A stretch of 64,000 bases of DNA from Oreocharis arfaki (GCA_013398015.1 VZRR01005769.1:548258-612257); one strand, 5' to 3'. Positions 25,101 to 40,100 are shown, counted from the stretch's first letter. The notes: generated from the sequence alone by a model not told the origin. Numbers and translations are program-made.

Positions 25101-28100
25101 CCCAATTGGTGGCTCTGCTCCAATTTATGTGAAAAATATCCTTCCGAGAGGTGCAGCTATTCAAGATGGGAGATTGAAAGCTGGAGACCGATTAATTGAG
25201 GTGAGGAAACATTACATGTTCCTTGTCTGTGTTTTGGCATGACCCCACACACTTTTTCACTTCCAGAGCCTTATAGCATTTTATGTTATAAGATAATTTT
25301 TCCCTCTTTTTCCCTTTTTTGGCTTTATTTTTTTTAGGTAAGAGATCAGGTTGCTGGGCATTTTGTGTACATAACTGTTTGAAGAGCTGGACCCAGACAC
25401 ACTATAAAAACATAAATTTACTTGTCCTTATGAGACTATAGTGTCATAGTCTTGCATTGCTGTTTAGGAATAAATTGAAGCAAAGTGATTGTTACCTAGT
25501 AAGTAGAATTAAATCAGCATGGAGTGACAGACCAGAAATTATTGAGGATGTTGCCAAGGATGGAAAGCAGTACCCTGAAAAGGTTTAGTGAATTAACTGA
25601 AAGGGACATAAGAGGAGGGAGTTCTACAGAGAATCAAGGCCACTTCCCTCCTGAAGGAAGGATGTCCTCAAGGGAACTAAATTTCTCTTAGATAGGTGCA
25701 CCGCAGAGATCTTTCTGCAAATCTAGCTGAAGTGATATAAGATGTTACCACCCACAGCTCTTCATTACTGTCCCTAAGCCAAATGACACCGGAGGTACAG
25801 CTGAGTCTGTAACTGCCTCTCAGTGCTCTAACTCCACTTTACTGCAAAATTGGCCAAGTCAGCTTGAATTGTTGCTGGAGGATAGCCCCCTATAATTACT
25901 GTAATTCAAGGTAACCCAGATGACTCGGGTAGAAGAGGACTGAGAAGCATTTAAGACAACAGCTATGGCATCTCAACTGTGTGAACTGTGCTCCTTCATG
26001 AGGGGAAGGAAAAAGATGCTTTGCTGACTTCTGAGCACCATGCTCCCTTGCTTAATACTGTTAGTTGATTTGCCTCCATTTCCAAAATGTTTCTGAGCAG
26101 GCAAGCCTGAGATTGTTTGATCTTTCTCTGGCTTCTCCCTTATGAAGTTAGCTCATACAGTGGGAAATTCTGCGTTTATTCCATACCTGCCTGTCCTGGT
26201 CAGTGGCATGTGGAGGCCAAGGGATTGGACTGCTGAACAGAGGCAAGATAATGAGTAGCAACCCCAAAGTTAGACGCGGGGAAAATTGCTTTCTACTTTT
26301 GTCACGCTTCATTGTGCTAGATATATTTGGAAGGTATGTGTAGCACCAAGACACATGGAAACAGGACCAGTTTGGGATCATACTTTGATTTTGCAAAAAG
26401 ATATTTATGCAGAAGTTCTTGTAAGAAATTCTGGTAAATGGGATTAATTGTCTTTAGAGTATACTGGACTGTACTGTTGCTGCTGAAAAGGAGGGAAGGA
26501 TAACTGTCTGGCTTGTTATTTGTATTTGTATGGGAAGGATGACCATTTAATTAGTTCTATTAGGTGAAAGCTGTAATGTGAGCTAATAAGCAGATTGCTC
26601 CAGTGAGGGTTTTTTAATACTGTCCTGTGTGATTCACGTGACTTTTTGCTATAAGCATCTGCTGATTTCCCTGCTTTGGAGTCTTACTGGTTTTTTACAT
26701 TTCCTTTGTTACAGGTAAATGGAGTTGATTTAACAGGCAAAACTCAAGAAGAAGTTGTGTCCTTGCTGCGAAGTACCAAGATGGGAGGGACCGTTGCCCT
26801 TTTGATTTTTCGACAGGAAGAAACATTCCATCCAAGGGAACTGGTGCGTAAAATAGAGAGCAGCTAAGAGATTTAGATGAGTATGAGCAAGTGATTTGAT
26901 CTTGTCACCTGCTAGTAAACATGCATGGCCAGCACTGAATATAAGAAAAAGGAAGAAAGCTGTTTTGCTTTATTTAGAGCATTTTACATGCATGTTTTCT
27001 ATTTTCTTCAAGATCTGCTATTGGAATTAAGTATTTGTTGAAAATGTGTAAGTGAGAGCTTTATGTTGAGTGAAAATGTTTATTATGGAAGAAGCTATTG
27101 CAGAGACTTTATTTGGATGCATGCAGACAAGTAGATTATTTCATATCTCTCTTAGGACAAATCTGTTTGAAAGCCTGCCATTTGTCCCACTACCTGCTCA
27201 CTAATATGTTCTTGAACATATAATATTATGCCAAAATAGGATATGTAAATACTTTTCTATCAAAAAAAGAAAGATATAAGAAGTAGCAGCCTTTTTTGAA
27301 TATAAATGCAATCTCTGTGGGATGGAAACCCTGCAGTTATTAATTTAGCAGGGCAATTCAGAAGATGTTTCTAAGGAATTTACATTAAATAGGAATAAAA
27401 TGATACATACTATACCTGCTCCACTTGCATAGTGTATATTGATATTTCTCTGATAATTATTCAAGATAATTTCTGTTATTAAAAAAAAGACTCTGAATGG
27501 TAGCAGTCTTACTTTGTTCTGTACTCAATTATACTGCTGAAGTTATTTATTATTTGTATTATTGTAGCTATATACAACTCTAAAATAACTTATTTGGCTG
27601 CATTATTGTGAGAAGATAGACAAATATAAGTATGATTAATTAACACCTTCCTTTTTCTATTGGATTTGTGTTATTTTGAATGCAAAGCAAATGAATTTTT
27701 GTTTGGCCATTTCAAGATATTAAACATTAGCCTTCTACTTTTCAAAACTACCATTAAACATAGGAAGTCAAAGCGGCAGGGAAAGTTGCAAATGAACTAA
27801 CTTTTACCTTAACATTCTTGGAACATGCCTTCAAGTGCTGAAGTGAAAGCTGTCATAAAGTGAAGAGAAATAAAAATTTGAAATCCTATTACTCCCTACT
27901 TTATCACTGTAACAGTGAAAGCAATCTGTTTATAAGTTCCTGTGGTATAATTTTCAAGGTACTGCTATCTTTCATAAAGGTGAATGAAAATGCTTTTTGA
28001 GATTTCTAAATAAACTTAGAAGTAAGAAAATGTCTTAATTTTGTGTATATTATTTCTGTGGTAAAATGAGGAAGTTTAATGCATAATTTGAGATTTTGAT

Positions 28101-31100
28101 AAAATGAGATTTTGTTTAAATACTCTTAAACAAAGATATGGTGTAAGTAATGCAGAGATTTAATAGCAATACATTATCTAGTGTTAAAACAACAGCAAGT
28201 CAGCCCCCTTGAAGGAGTTCAAGCTCAGCAGCCTCCCTGCTGTGGCTCAGGCAATAATACTCTCAACTACTTTGGCGAAGTCCAGCAAAGGGAAGCCAGA
28301 CCTTGCCATGGCTGTGTCAGGTAGCAGGTGGGCTTTGCACTGTCTAATGAGATCAGATCTGAACTGGTGTGTTTTTCTGCAGCTCCAGTTGAACAAATGG
28401 TATTGTGAGGATCTGACAGTACATGTGTGTGATGATCCTCTGTTGAATAAGGATTTGTTTGTTTGCATTCTGACATGAAGAACTCTTAGGTATGCACTGC
28501 TGACTGCTGTCAGTGAGCAGGAGCAGAATTGCTGGGGAAGGTGTTGAACTAAAAGTCATCATAAAGGCTGTTCTTTCTTCTCTGGTAAGAAATAATACTT
28601 AAAAAATGAAGCAAGTCTTTTCAATCAGCTCCTCTCATTCACTTTTACTGTTTTTTTGAAAAAAATCCGAAACAAAAAAAAAAATCAAACAAACAAAAAA
28701 TCCAAGGAAAAAAGAAAAGAAGGAAAATTCATATTGAAGTAGGGAGGGGAGATGAACTGAAATTATGTAATTCCATCTTTTTCGCATGTAGACCTTCTTT
28801 AGGCACTTAGGAACAATTTGTCTTTGCATCCTTCCCCTATTTCTCTCATATTTTCTACATATGTGCTTTAGATATTAACTGAATGAGATGTGTCTCAGAA
28901 ACCATATGTATAAAATCATGTTATTTGGTGGTATCTATGTTATTAAGGGCAGGACTTGCTGTTGCTTACTGAAAACACTCAATATTAAAACCATTTTATA
29001 TTTGCCAACATTTGTACAGATAGTAATCCCAATAAAACAGGTGTTTAGATTTTGTGATTTATGTTTTGGGCTATGGCTTGTTGAATGACTTTCAAAAAAA
29101 ATTAAACATCTTTGGGTTTATTTTTAAGTAAAATGAAGATTATAAACTTCAGAAAATGTTAAGGAGTTGAATGTTGCTGTTATCTGGAAGGGGTTTATGA
29201 AAATGTGTAATTGTAGCTGAAACTTAGGGGATTGTTAAGCTAAACCTGTTTAGGTTGGTATGGGATCTCTGAAGCTTGTGTGGATCAGGTCAGGTATGTG
29301 TGTGTGATGATCCAGTGCAGGAGATCATGATAAAAAGTGAGTAAAATGTGGAAGCAGGGAATAAAATCAAATCTGCAGAAGTCAGCTTTTCTAATGAGTG
29401 AGATCTGGGAGAACGATTATGTTTCTCCGGAATACCGGGCATTTTATTCCTTCTACAGTTTCCTTATGCCAGATAGGTAATGTATTAGGGCTTGTCCACA
29501 CTGATGTGAGGTAGAGACACGTTATCTCTTAAAACCTTTCCCTTCCTGCCCCCTCTTTTTACAAAAGGGTCGAGGATTACTCTGGTTAAGTAGAGCTCCT
29601 GTAGCACCGTGGTTACCTCACATAACTTGTGAAGCATTTGCTTAGAGCTGCTACTGACTATGTGAGTCCTCTGAAGGATTGACTTAGGTTATTTAGCTTT
29701 TGAGCTATGTTCTCAGTATCAGCAGATACTGGCTGGCAACATTAGTCTCCAGTACCCCAAACATTAATATGCCCATTGGTACGTGTGGGACCTTTACACA
29801 TTCCTGGTAGTTGTCTTCATTATTTTTTCCTTTCTGGTTGTTGGCATCAGGTTGAAACTTACTGGATGTTTGTGTTACTGCTTTGCCACTACATTTTTTT
29901 GCTTTATCATTTGAATGTCCTGCAAAACAGCCTAAAGCAAAAATGTCCAGTAAACCCTAGCATTTCATTATGGCCCAGCAGAGTGGAAAGAAATAGCTGG
30001 TTAGCCCAAAAGTGATCAGCCAGCCAGCACCAAGGTGTTTTCTGTGTTCTCAAATGGATTTTAATATAGGGGAATGTGGGCTTGGAAGAGCCATAGTTTA
30101 TGTGTGTTTCCCGAACTGGTTGTGGGATGCATTTCCCAATGATGTGTGTTTGCCTTATGTGCCCTGAGACACAGGTGAGGAATGTGAAGTACAGGAGGGT
30201 CCAATCTCTGGGGAACTGAAGGTACTCTCCTGTCCTGGGATATGGAGTGCTGCAGTTCTGGCTCATCCAAACATGCTCAAAAGGAGAACCCCTTTCTAAA
30301 ATGAGAGTGGATTTTTTAAAAATAGGTACTAATTTAAAATATTTGGAAGAGTTCATCTGGACTGCTGAGGTCATTCTTTGAAAACTTCAAAGTAGAAGGG
30401 AAAAGCCAGGGGAGGACTTCCCTGAATAAGAACGTTCCACCAGCCAGAAAATGGTGCAAGCAGTCATGGTTCTTCCTTGGCCAGACAGTCACCACCCTCA
30501 CAGCCAGGTAGAGTCAGATGCATGTACCGTAAGGTCACTGGAGTTACTTCTGGTCACTTCTCATGCAGTGGTTGTTTAGACAAATTTCAGTAAGAGGTGT
30601 GACAAACACCCTTCGTTTTTTATTACCACTTCACGTCAGAATTAGAGCTCTTTGTTTATCCCCTTGCTGTTAGATAGTATATGTCATATGTAGTTGTGTT
30701 CTTATTTATTTTTTTTACTTCCTTTAGAGTGCAGAACAAAGCCAGTCACAAATTCCAAAGGAAACGGTAAGAGCTTTGTCTTTTCCATACTGGAAGACTC
30801 CCAAATGTCTTTAAATCGATATGGCACTTCTCCATCAAAGTTTTACAGATCCTTCTTTCACCCTATGTACTGTAGATGGCTCTCCGTAGCTTTACATTTT
30901 AAATGCGTTTTTTAATGTAATTTCAAATACTGTTTGAAAATTATATCCAATTCTCTTATTATGTATGTTCAAGTGCTATTTGAAATTACATCTTTTATGT
31001 ACAGCCAAAGGCCTAAAGATAGATGATAAGAGTAAACTTTAGCTTGGTTTACATATTGAAGCTAATTGTTTAAATCATGATTAGATGATGGAAATCTGAG

Positions 31101-34100
31101 ATACAAACACATAAATTAGGCAACTAGGATTTAAGTCTTAATTGTATTCTCATAGCAAACCATTGTTAGTTATTTTTAAGGAACTATATGGAAGTAGTAT
31201 AAAGTTTAACCTTTTGAGGGCTTCAACAGGTCTGTATGTGATGTGCCAGGGAGGCTTTAGACTGAGGTTGTGTACTGTTAATATACCTCACTTTAGTCAG
31301 TGGAACATGATCAGTCCAATAATGATATACTAATACATCTAAAAAGTTTTTCTAAAATAAAAGGTGCATTTTATGAAATACCAACAGAGAATATAGCTAT
31401 AATGCCTTAGAGATATACTGTATCTTAGTTAAAAACATACTTCAAGAAGCTCCATTCAGTTAGGTACCTATTTAAAAATTAAATAATGAATTAGGTTATG
31501 GAGAAATTGAGAAGATTCATGTTGGGATCTGAAATGAGTTAGGCTGCTGAAAAACACAAAGTGCTTGTGTAGATAATTCAGAATGTCTTACCAGCAATGG
31601 CAAGATGGTGTCTGGAATAAAAAGAAAATCAGGACTAGGTGAAGATACGTAAGAGCCATCTCAGTGAGTTAATCAAGGGTATGTTGGTTGATACTATTAA
31701 TTTTTCAGGCCAATGTAATGTAACTGTAAAAATGGGAATTTGGGTTGAATGTTCTATCCTTCCAGCTTTTAGTGTTCTTCTATCTGAAAGTCATCTCCTT
31801 AAGGGCTCTGCGAAACTGTGGGTGTATCATTGTTTCAGACATGCCTTGCAGTATCTCTTTAGTGCATCTCATTAGAGTATGCATGTTTTTATCTTGATAG
31901 TTTCTTACCACGTACTGCCGATACGTAAGGAGATCAAAGATCAAAGCCAGGGATAGTATTTCTGCCTGTAATCGAATACCATTGAGAATAATTTGTGGGT
32001 GCAGCCTTATAAAAGTTTCCTAGTTTCAGGAGTTGAAATTCCACCCCAAAAGCTCATTAAGATAAGGCAGATTGCCTAGAAGGTGTTTATAGAAATCAGT
32101 TGCTCATCTGTTGCAAAGTTAATGTTTTGTAGCAAATTCCATGGTGAAAACCTTTCTTTGTCATTCTTGGAACCAGCACCCTGGCTTCATCTAGGGAAAG
32201 ACCAAAATAAAATAGGTATCACCCATTTTCTGTCTTTAGATGTGGGTTAAAAAATGCTTGTTAGTCAGGAGATTATGCAGGGGGGACAGAGAGTGTATGA
32301 GTAGCTAGGGATTTTTGAAAACGCAGCTAGAAAGCCCTAGCAAGCCTTGAAAATATGGAAGTGAATTGGAAAACATAGTTACTGAGGGAATGAAGATAGA
32401 AGCCTGATCAATACAAAAAAAGTTTGCCTAATGTCTTGGGTTTTTCATTCATTATGCTTTGGGATTTTTTGTTATTTATTTGAAAGCTCAGAACAATAGT
32501 GATTGATAGTAGGAACATTAGGTCTCTTTATATTTGCTGACTCCAGTATGTTAATTAAAAAATGGACTAAATGTGAAAGGTGTCAGTGGGTATTTATAAT
32601 GCACAATGCTTTTGCACTTATCTCCCTTGTTCCAATCTACTTAGCTTTGGATAAGTGTGATACTCCAGTTTTACAGAACTAATTTTCCTGAGCTGCACAT
32701 TAATAGTACAGACACACATTCTTTATTATTATTTTTGAAAGTATTTTTCATTGCTTTCCTTTATTCTCCTTGGTTCTGCCTCAATACCTGCTTATTTCTC
32801 CTCTGTCTACTTTTCAGGTCTTTGAGATTTCTAATCTTGCAATTTCTATTTCTGTGCCTGCTCTGATCTTTGTGCTGTTAGTTGTGAGGTTTTAGTCTCC
32901 AAGTGTCAAGGACTTGATAGTAGAAAGCAACGCAGAAAAAAAAAGCCCAACAAAAGAGCATGATTAAGGCAGTGAAGCTACAGAAATGAGAGAGGTGGAA
33001 TGCAAGTCTGTTTTTCATTTAAAGGCAAATGGTTGTAGGGATTTTTTTTGTTGTTGTTATGTCTTTGTGGAGAAATAGAAGAAAAATGCGCCTTTGAAAT
33101 TGANAAAAAAAAAAGAAATGCAAAAATAAAACTCCCCTGAAAGTAGAAGTCCTGAAATAAAATTGCAAAATATCAAGCCTAACTTATCAATGCATTCTTA
33201 ACTCAGGGGTTACCTTCATGTAACTGTTACTTTGAAATGGTTTACACTAATACTGTGGCACTTGGATGCAGTAGTTACTCCTCATAGAGGTAATAAAAGA
33301 AAACCTTGAAGGTAATTTTTTTCCTAATTTGTGGCCTGAAATCCTTGACAGAGTTATTCCTTACAACCCGTAAAAAAGCATATGAATTCATTTTTTTTAA
33401 TATACCATCACAGAATACAGATTCTCAATCTTTAACTTCCATATAAGAAGATTTTGTAATTTGATAGGCTCACACAGTTTAAGCTTTGCTCTCCAGTTTT
33501 ACGTAGGAAATGCACATTACTGATGCAGCTTCAGCTTCTTCCCAGTAACTGTGCCCTGGTGAAAACAAGACTGGTGTTTTTATGTTCTGCTTTGCTTATG
33601 AACAGAGCTGGTGCTCTGCTTCCTCATGAAGAAAAGAAATCTCCTGTATCTTGGTTGAAAGGTTGTTTCACCCAGCCATGAGTTTGTGCCATTTGTAGAG
33701 CTGATGACAGCACGGAACAGATGCACCTATTGCTAGACAGGGTGATTATTTGGAATGTAGGAGATTGACCGTAATATGAAAACTAGTAATTTATCATTAT
33801 TACATTTCTGTTTCTAAGCATAATTATCTTAATCCTGTTACAGTGCATTGAAATGAACTGTTATTATGCTATGTAAAACATCTGCCAATTAATTTTTCCC
33901 CGTACTCTTTGAAAGTTGATAGTGTTTGAGTAATATTTTGCTTTTACAATTGTCATTCACTGTTTTCTGAATTCAGAACCAGCAAGTTAACTTTCATGTA
34001 AGCATAATGCTAGAAAAATAATAATTATCATATGAGTAAGTATTTTCTAAGGAGTGTTGTCTATTGATAAGAAGATATTCAAAGTTAGAATTCAGGATTT

Positions 34101-37100
34101 CGTTTCATGATTGTTGCACTCAGCAGCATGGAAAAGCTTCAGTTTTCTGTTCTCATTTGTTTTTCTGTCAAATTGCTGTAAGTGAGCAGAATGTTATGAA
34201 TTTAAGTGAGTGCAGGATTCGTAACAGTGACATAACAAGAGTGGTTGGTGTGTTGGAACAATATATAAATGTTTAGCAGCACTGATAGAAATTGCAAATG
34301 GAATTGCTTTTTATCTTCTTCTGAACTCAAATGTTTGATACTCCTCTTATTATCTAAATTTAACTTTGATCACTGTGTTTTTTCAGATCCAATTGCTGTT
34401 CTTGCCATATTCTTCTGTGTATGATTCTGAGTAAATCATCAGCTACCCTTTTTTTGCAAGAATTCATTGCCTATAGGAACGGGGTGACACTGGTCAGAGG
34501 CATTTTGCGAGAACTAATGCATAGTCATTTTTGTATGTAACTTTTGTTTGTAGCATTTCATATCGTGTGAGAGGCAATACTAGCAAATGCCTAGAAATAC
34601 ATAATTTGTATTGATTAATGGATGGAAAATTCATGTGGAAAAAAGCATGGTCAGTGTTGAGCTTTAAGAGGATGGTATTCTGAGTGCATGTGTGTTTGTC
34701 TTTAGCTCAAAAGCTGTTTGTATTACTTCAAGATACCTTGTCACTGGGGATGTATTTGTAGATATTTTTTAAAAGCTGTAATAAGTTCCCACCATTTCCT
34801 ATTTAGCACTTATACAGAACTTCAGCTTGGTGATCCAAGTGTCTAAACATTGAGCCAAGATCATAGATGGACTAATGTCAGACTACACCACTAGCAGTGC
34901 TGTTAGCAATAGGTACAGAATACTCTTATTGAAAGAGGATGTGTCTGACTGATGATTAAGCTGATGCTGTTATTTCCTCCATGGTGCTCAGGAATACCGC
35001 AGACACATTTTTGTACCTTTTTATCTTCTACTGGTGTGAGGCACAAGGGTAATTGCAATGTTTTAGAAGCATTTTTAGTGCTATTTTAAGTGGTTTCAGC
35101 TAATATTTTAATAAAGTTGTGACATAAGAAACAGATCACTGCTGAAATGGAATAAATAGGTAGTGAATGTGTGATTTCTGCAAGGTACTATTGTGGTTTC
35201 AGTCTTTTTCCATAGGAGTTACTCTAGTATTGAATAGCATGTTCTGGCACATTAATGACTGGAGATAAGTCATTAATTCTTAGTGAATAATTAATACAAC
35301 AGTTAAGTGGCTGTGTTCATGAATGCTTTTTGACCAGTCTGAATTTTCTGTAACATTCAGTGATTAGCCACATAAACTTCTGCATAATGTGGTGCTTGAA
35401 ACTGACCCTCAGGCTCGGTTTTGACTGTTACCAGCCGATGATTTACCTGGGATGTGGTGTGGCGCATGTAAACTAGCTTTGTGCAGCACCATAGGGCAGC
35501 TTTGGCTGCTTTCTCAACACTGGCATTGGTAACACTTGCTGACAAATTCCCAGTTTCATGGAAGATAACAGACGTGTCACTCCACTGTGACAGGGTTGTG
35601 TTAGTGCCACCATTGCAGGATCATCCAGAAGCCACACCCGTATGTACAAACTTGGTGATTTGGTGTAAACCATGTTTTACTGCATCATTGCCTTTAGACT
35701 CTTGGTGTTGATTGTCCCTTGATATTAAATGCAGGGAAAACAATGAGATGAAATGTTTTGCCGTGGTTGCCTGAAAGTTGGCAGCAGAAGGAGGAGCGAG
35801 AGACAGATCAGTCTGAGTGCCCCACACTGGCATTACTTCATGGGGAATGTGCTTCTTGCCATGGATTTCTACAAAGGCATTAGTTCTCTTTCAACTTGTT
35901 TTTCCTGTCTGTCTTTTCCAGACAATACCTCTTTCTTTGGTCTTTCAGGTCTTGTAAATCCGATAGGCCAGTGAGAGAAGTACAAGGATTTTTAGGGAGC
36001 TCTGTCATTAGTGTGTTGGGCATTGAAGTTTTTCTTGAAGAAGGGATAGTGCAGAGAGCTGTAGCTTTATAGGCTTCTTTGGCAGAGCAGACACCTGCTG
36101 TGTGCCTAATCCCTTGGTTTTCACTTCTCTAGGATAAGCAAAATGTAAAGAAACGGGGTTAACATTACAATCACATGTTTTTGTTTCAGGACATACAGTA
36201 AGAACACAAAGTATGAGTAGGAGCTACAGTTTTGAACAGAGTATGTTAGCCTGAATAAAGTACAGCCATTATGGTACCTACAACAGACTAGTCCCTGTGA
36301 GAAGTTCAGAGATTAAGAACCAACAGAGTGTAATTTTAACAGTCTGATCAATTTTTGAAATGTAGAATCTCATCTGCATAAACCAGTTTCTGTGACAGCC
36401 CAGATTAGAGTGTTGGCATTAAGGAGAGCAATGTTAGTAAAGACAAGCAATGGACTTCTTATAGAGAGAAATAACAAACACATGGATGTACTTAAACATG
36501 GGCTTTTGCAGAGCTTTGATTCCCATACTAAATGAAACTCACATGCTAGAATTTTTGTGCTTTGGAAAAGCATTTAATTTTTTCCTAAATCATATCTTAA
36601 TCCATCAAAACATTTAAACTGAAGATGTTTTTGAATGTAGAACATCTTTTTTGATATTAAATTAAATCCTTAAAATGGACACAACAGGAAATGCAGAGGC
36701 TATTTTACGGTACTTTCATGTGCTAGCGTTTCTGCCTATAAATACTTACCAAAGTTAATCCACACATAATACACAAAAAACTTTTCCTTGATGGGATTAA
36801 GATTAAAGCAGACCACATTTCCCATAAAATCTCAGAATTCAGATCTACTTTTTGATACTTAGCAGCTGCTGTTTGATTTGAATGAATGCAATCTTTGCCA
36901 GATGTGACATATTAACTTTGCTAATATGAATAATGAGTCTCTGTATATGTGCAAATAAGATTCATTAGTGTTTATCTAACATATGACAGATAGTAAAATT
37001 CTTAATCTAGGAAGAGCTAGAAAAGGAAAGCAAGCATAAGAATTCTGGTTGTTTAGTTGGCTTAAGCTCTGTATCATTTTATAACCAGGTAATTAGACAC

Positions 37101-40100
37101 TTTAAGTCCTCAAAACCTACAATGCAACACAATGATTTGATTTTAAAAGAAAAGATAAATGGGCTTGTATTTCAGGAGAAAACTGAGTTGGAGTGTACAT
37201 GCTGCTATTGGATCAGCGGTCAGGTTTTTCTCTGCTGGAGGTCCAGTTCAAAATCAGATTGGTTGCTCTAGTTATATTTATCTTTAATGTCTACCCATGG
37301 TGGGATGCACCAGCCCTCAGTTATTCTTCCCAGGGAGGGGCCTCAACTGACTGAGAGGTGTGAGGTGTGTTTCAGGCCACCTACATTGCTCTGTTTTCAG
37401 TACCTCCAGCAGTTATACATTACATTTTTATAAGTACTAAACAATGCCCCCCCCCAACAGTAGTTGACCAAATAAACTGTTTTGTTTCCTTAGAGCTCTT
37501 TGTTTCACATGTTCTACATTTGTATATGCGATGGCATAGGATGAGAGTGAGTCGTCATCCTTCTGTGTACCTCAATTTAGAGGGTGGCCTGACAGGACAG
37601 CAATGTCACCCACCTAATTTGAGGGCCAAAACAGTTTAAGTCAGCTCTGATGTTAAGAATGTCTTTGCATAACAGATAAGTGAAATCTCCTCTCTTGTGT
37701 ATATACTGCTTCATTCTATTTTGTTACAATAATACAGAGACAAATTTTATTGGTTTCCCAATCTATGGGACTTACGATTTCTTAGTATTATGGATACCTT
37801 ATGAGAAAGAATTAAATAATGGATGCTGTATAAAAATCTTCTAATGACTGAAAATATCTTGGAAAAGGCTGTCGTGTTAGGTTGGAATTCCCCATTATTG
37901 GAGCCCAATGACTAAACCTGGGATTTTGCAATTTCCAGTAGTTTTACAGCCAACACTTCCTAGAGAGCTCTTACATCCACCAAACTCATCTTTTGAGAAT
38001 TTCAGATTTTCCATCTGGATAAATTGTAAAGAGAGAAGACACATTTGTGAGGCAAAAGGTTGGTAGATTAACAAAATAGTATTTAAACAGAGGCTATCAG
38101 GGCTGTAATGTTAGAAGGCTGGACACAACAGAACTTGAAGGAGGTGAATTGGATAGTCAGTGGGGTCATTCAAGTCTTTAGGTAGCTGTGCTATTGTTAA
38201 TTAATCATGTGAATGTCATCAGGGTGGTATATGTATATATATGTGGAGATTAACAGCAGGTCAGCAAGCTTGTCTGAGTCTGAATCTGACATTGATCTCA
38301 ACACAATCCGTGTCTGCTCGTGAGAAACTTAATCAAGAGAAGCAAGAAGTTCAGAACAATAGAGGGAGTAAACAACAACACAGCTACAGAAGGCGTTTTG
38401 TTTACATGCTTTGAATACCTATGTTGTAAATAACTAATAATAGTATAGTGTAGTTAAAATAGCCAATGAATCTATTGTAGTAGTTAAGCAACCAATAGAC
38501 AATTAACATAAATGACGAACATACAAAAGTGTATATATAACACTAACTTTTAGAATAAATGCTTCTTACCTACACTTTATACTAAAATTAGTGTGTGTCG
38601 TGTTTGCCTCAACTACAACATATATATACACATATTAGAGTGTGTTCCATGTGTACGAGCATATACGTGTGCATACAAGAGCTCTGTAAAAGTTTTCATG
38701 TACATGTGTTCATTTATGTAACTTGGAAATACAGGTTACCCTTCAAGAGTGGAGATGCAGAGCTGTACGGATTGCTCTATGAAAGGGAACAGGAGCACAT
38801 TTCTGTGTCCATAGTCACAGAGTACTGTGCAGACAAGTTTCAGTGGCTGAATAACCGCTGAGCAGGCAGCAGGTCTGAGCTTGCAAGAAAATGAACTTCG
38901 CTGGAGAAGATGCTGCCAGATTTGTAGCTGCAGCTAGTCACTGAGAAAACTTGTCCTAACTTGACTGAAAATTGCTTCCCATGCTAGGTGGGAGGAAGGT
39001 TTTCTTTGCTGTTCAGTTTCTGTTTTCACCCATCTCATGCTGCTTACTCACCAGCTGAACCCTGATGAGGTCCTGCAAAGGGAAGAAGTCCCGAGCAGTA
39101 GTGTGTAAAACATGAACCTCCAGCTGGTCAAGAGAGGCGATTGTCCCGCTCTGCTCTTCACTGGTGCGGCCTCACCTTGGAAATTGTGTGCAGTTTTGGG
39201 CACCACAGGATAAGAAAGATATGAAGCTATTAGAGAGTGACCAAAGGAGAGCAATGAGGATGGTGAAGGGCCTTGAGGGGAAGCCGTGTGAGGAGCAGCT
39301 GAAGTCACTTGGTCTGTTCAGCCTGGAGAAGAGGAGACTGAGGGGAGACCTCGCTGTGGTCTTCAACATCCTCATGAGGGCAAGAGGAGGGGCAGGCACT
39401 GATCTTTTCTCTGTGGTGATCTGTGACAGGACCCAAGGCAATGGCCTTAAGTTATGTCAGGGGTGGTTTAGGTTGGATATTAGGAAAAGGTTCTTTACCC
39501 AGAGGGGTGGTTGGGCACTGGAACAGACTCCCCAGGGAAGTGGTCACAGCACCAAACCTGACAGAGTTCAAGAAGCATTTGAGCAATGCTCTCAGGCAGA
39601 GGGTATGACTCTTGCTAGGAGTTCGACTTGATGATCTTTGAGGGTCCCTTCCAACTCAACATGTTCTATAATTCTGTGATAAAGGAATGAAGAGGAGATG
39701 CTGTTACTAAGATGAGAAAACTAATGGCATTCTTAGTGTCAAAGTCTATTTTAATGTTGTTTCTAAAATTAAATCTGGTTTTATGATCAGATCAGAAATG
39801 TTATGTAGAAGATAAAGTTATGTGGAAGAGAAAAACAATTCTCCCCCATTTATCTTATGGCTTTTTAAAATCGCTGTATATATCAAAACACTGCTGTAAG
39901 TTTGCCCTAGCCAGGAAGTTTATATTTAAATTTACAATATATTTATGTTGTATTTAAAAAGTGAAAAACTTATCTCAAACGTTGTTTAGCATAAATTGAT
40001 GCTAAATATGATTTTGAAGCCAAAAAGTCACCTACATATTTTATCACCAATCGAATTTTTATTACAAATTACATACTTGAGCAGATTCATTCATCCAACT

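Noticed and set aside
29907..30374. 155-codon minus-strand frame
   Set aside because: No recognisable motif; overlapped by a + strand frame.
39048..39441. Minus-strand frames over 39.0-39.4 kb
   Set aside because: Shadows of the sense CR1 reverse transcriptase reading.
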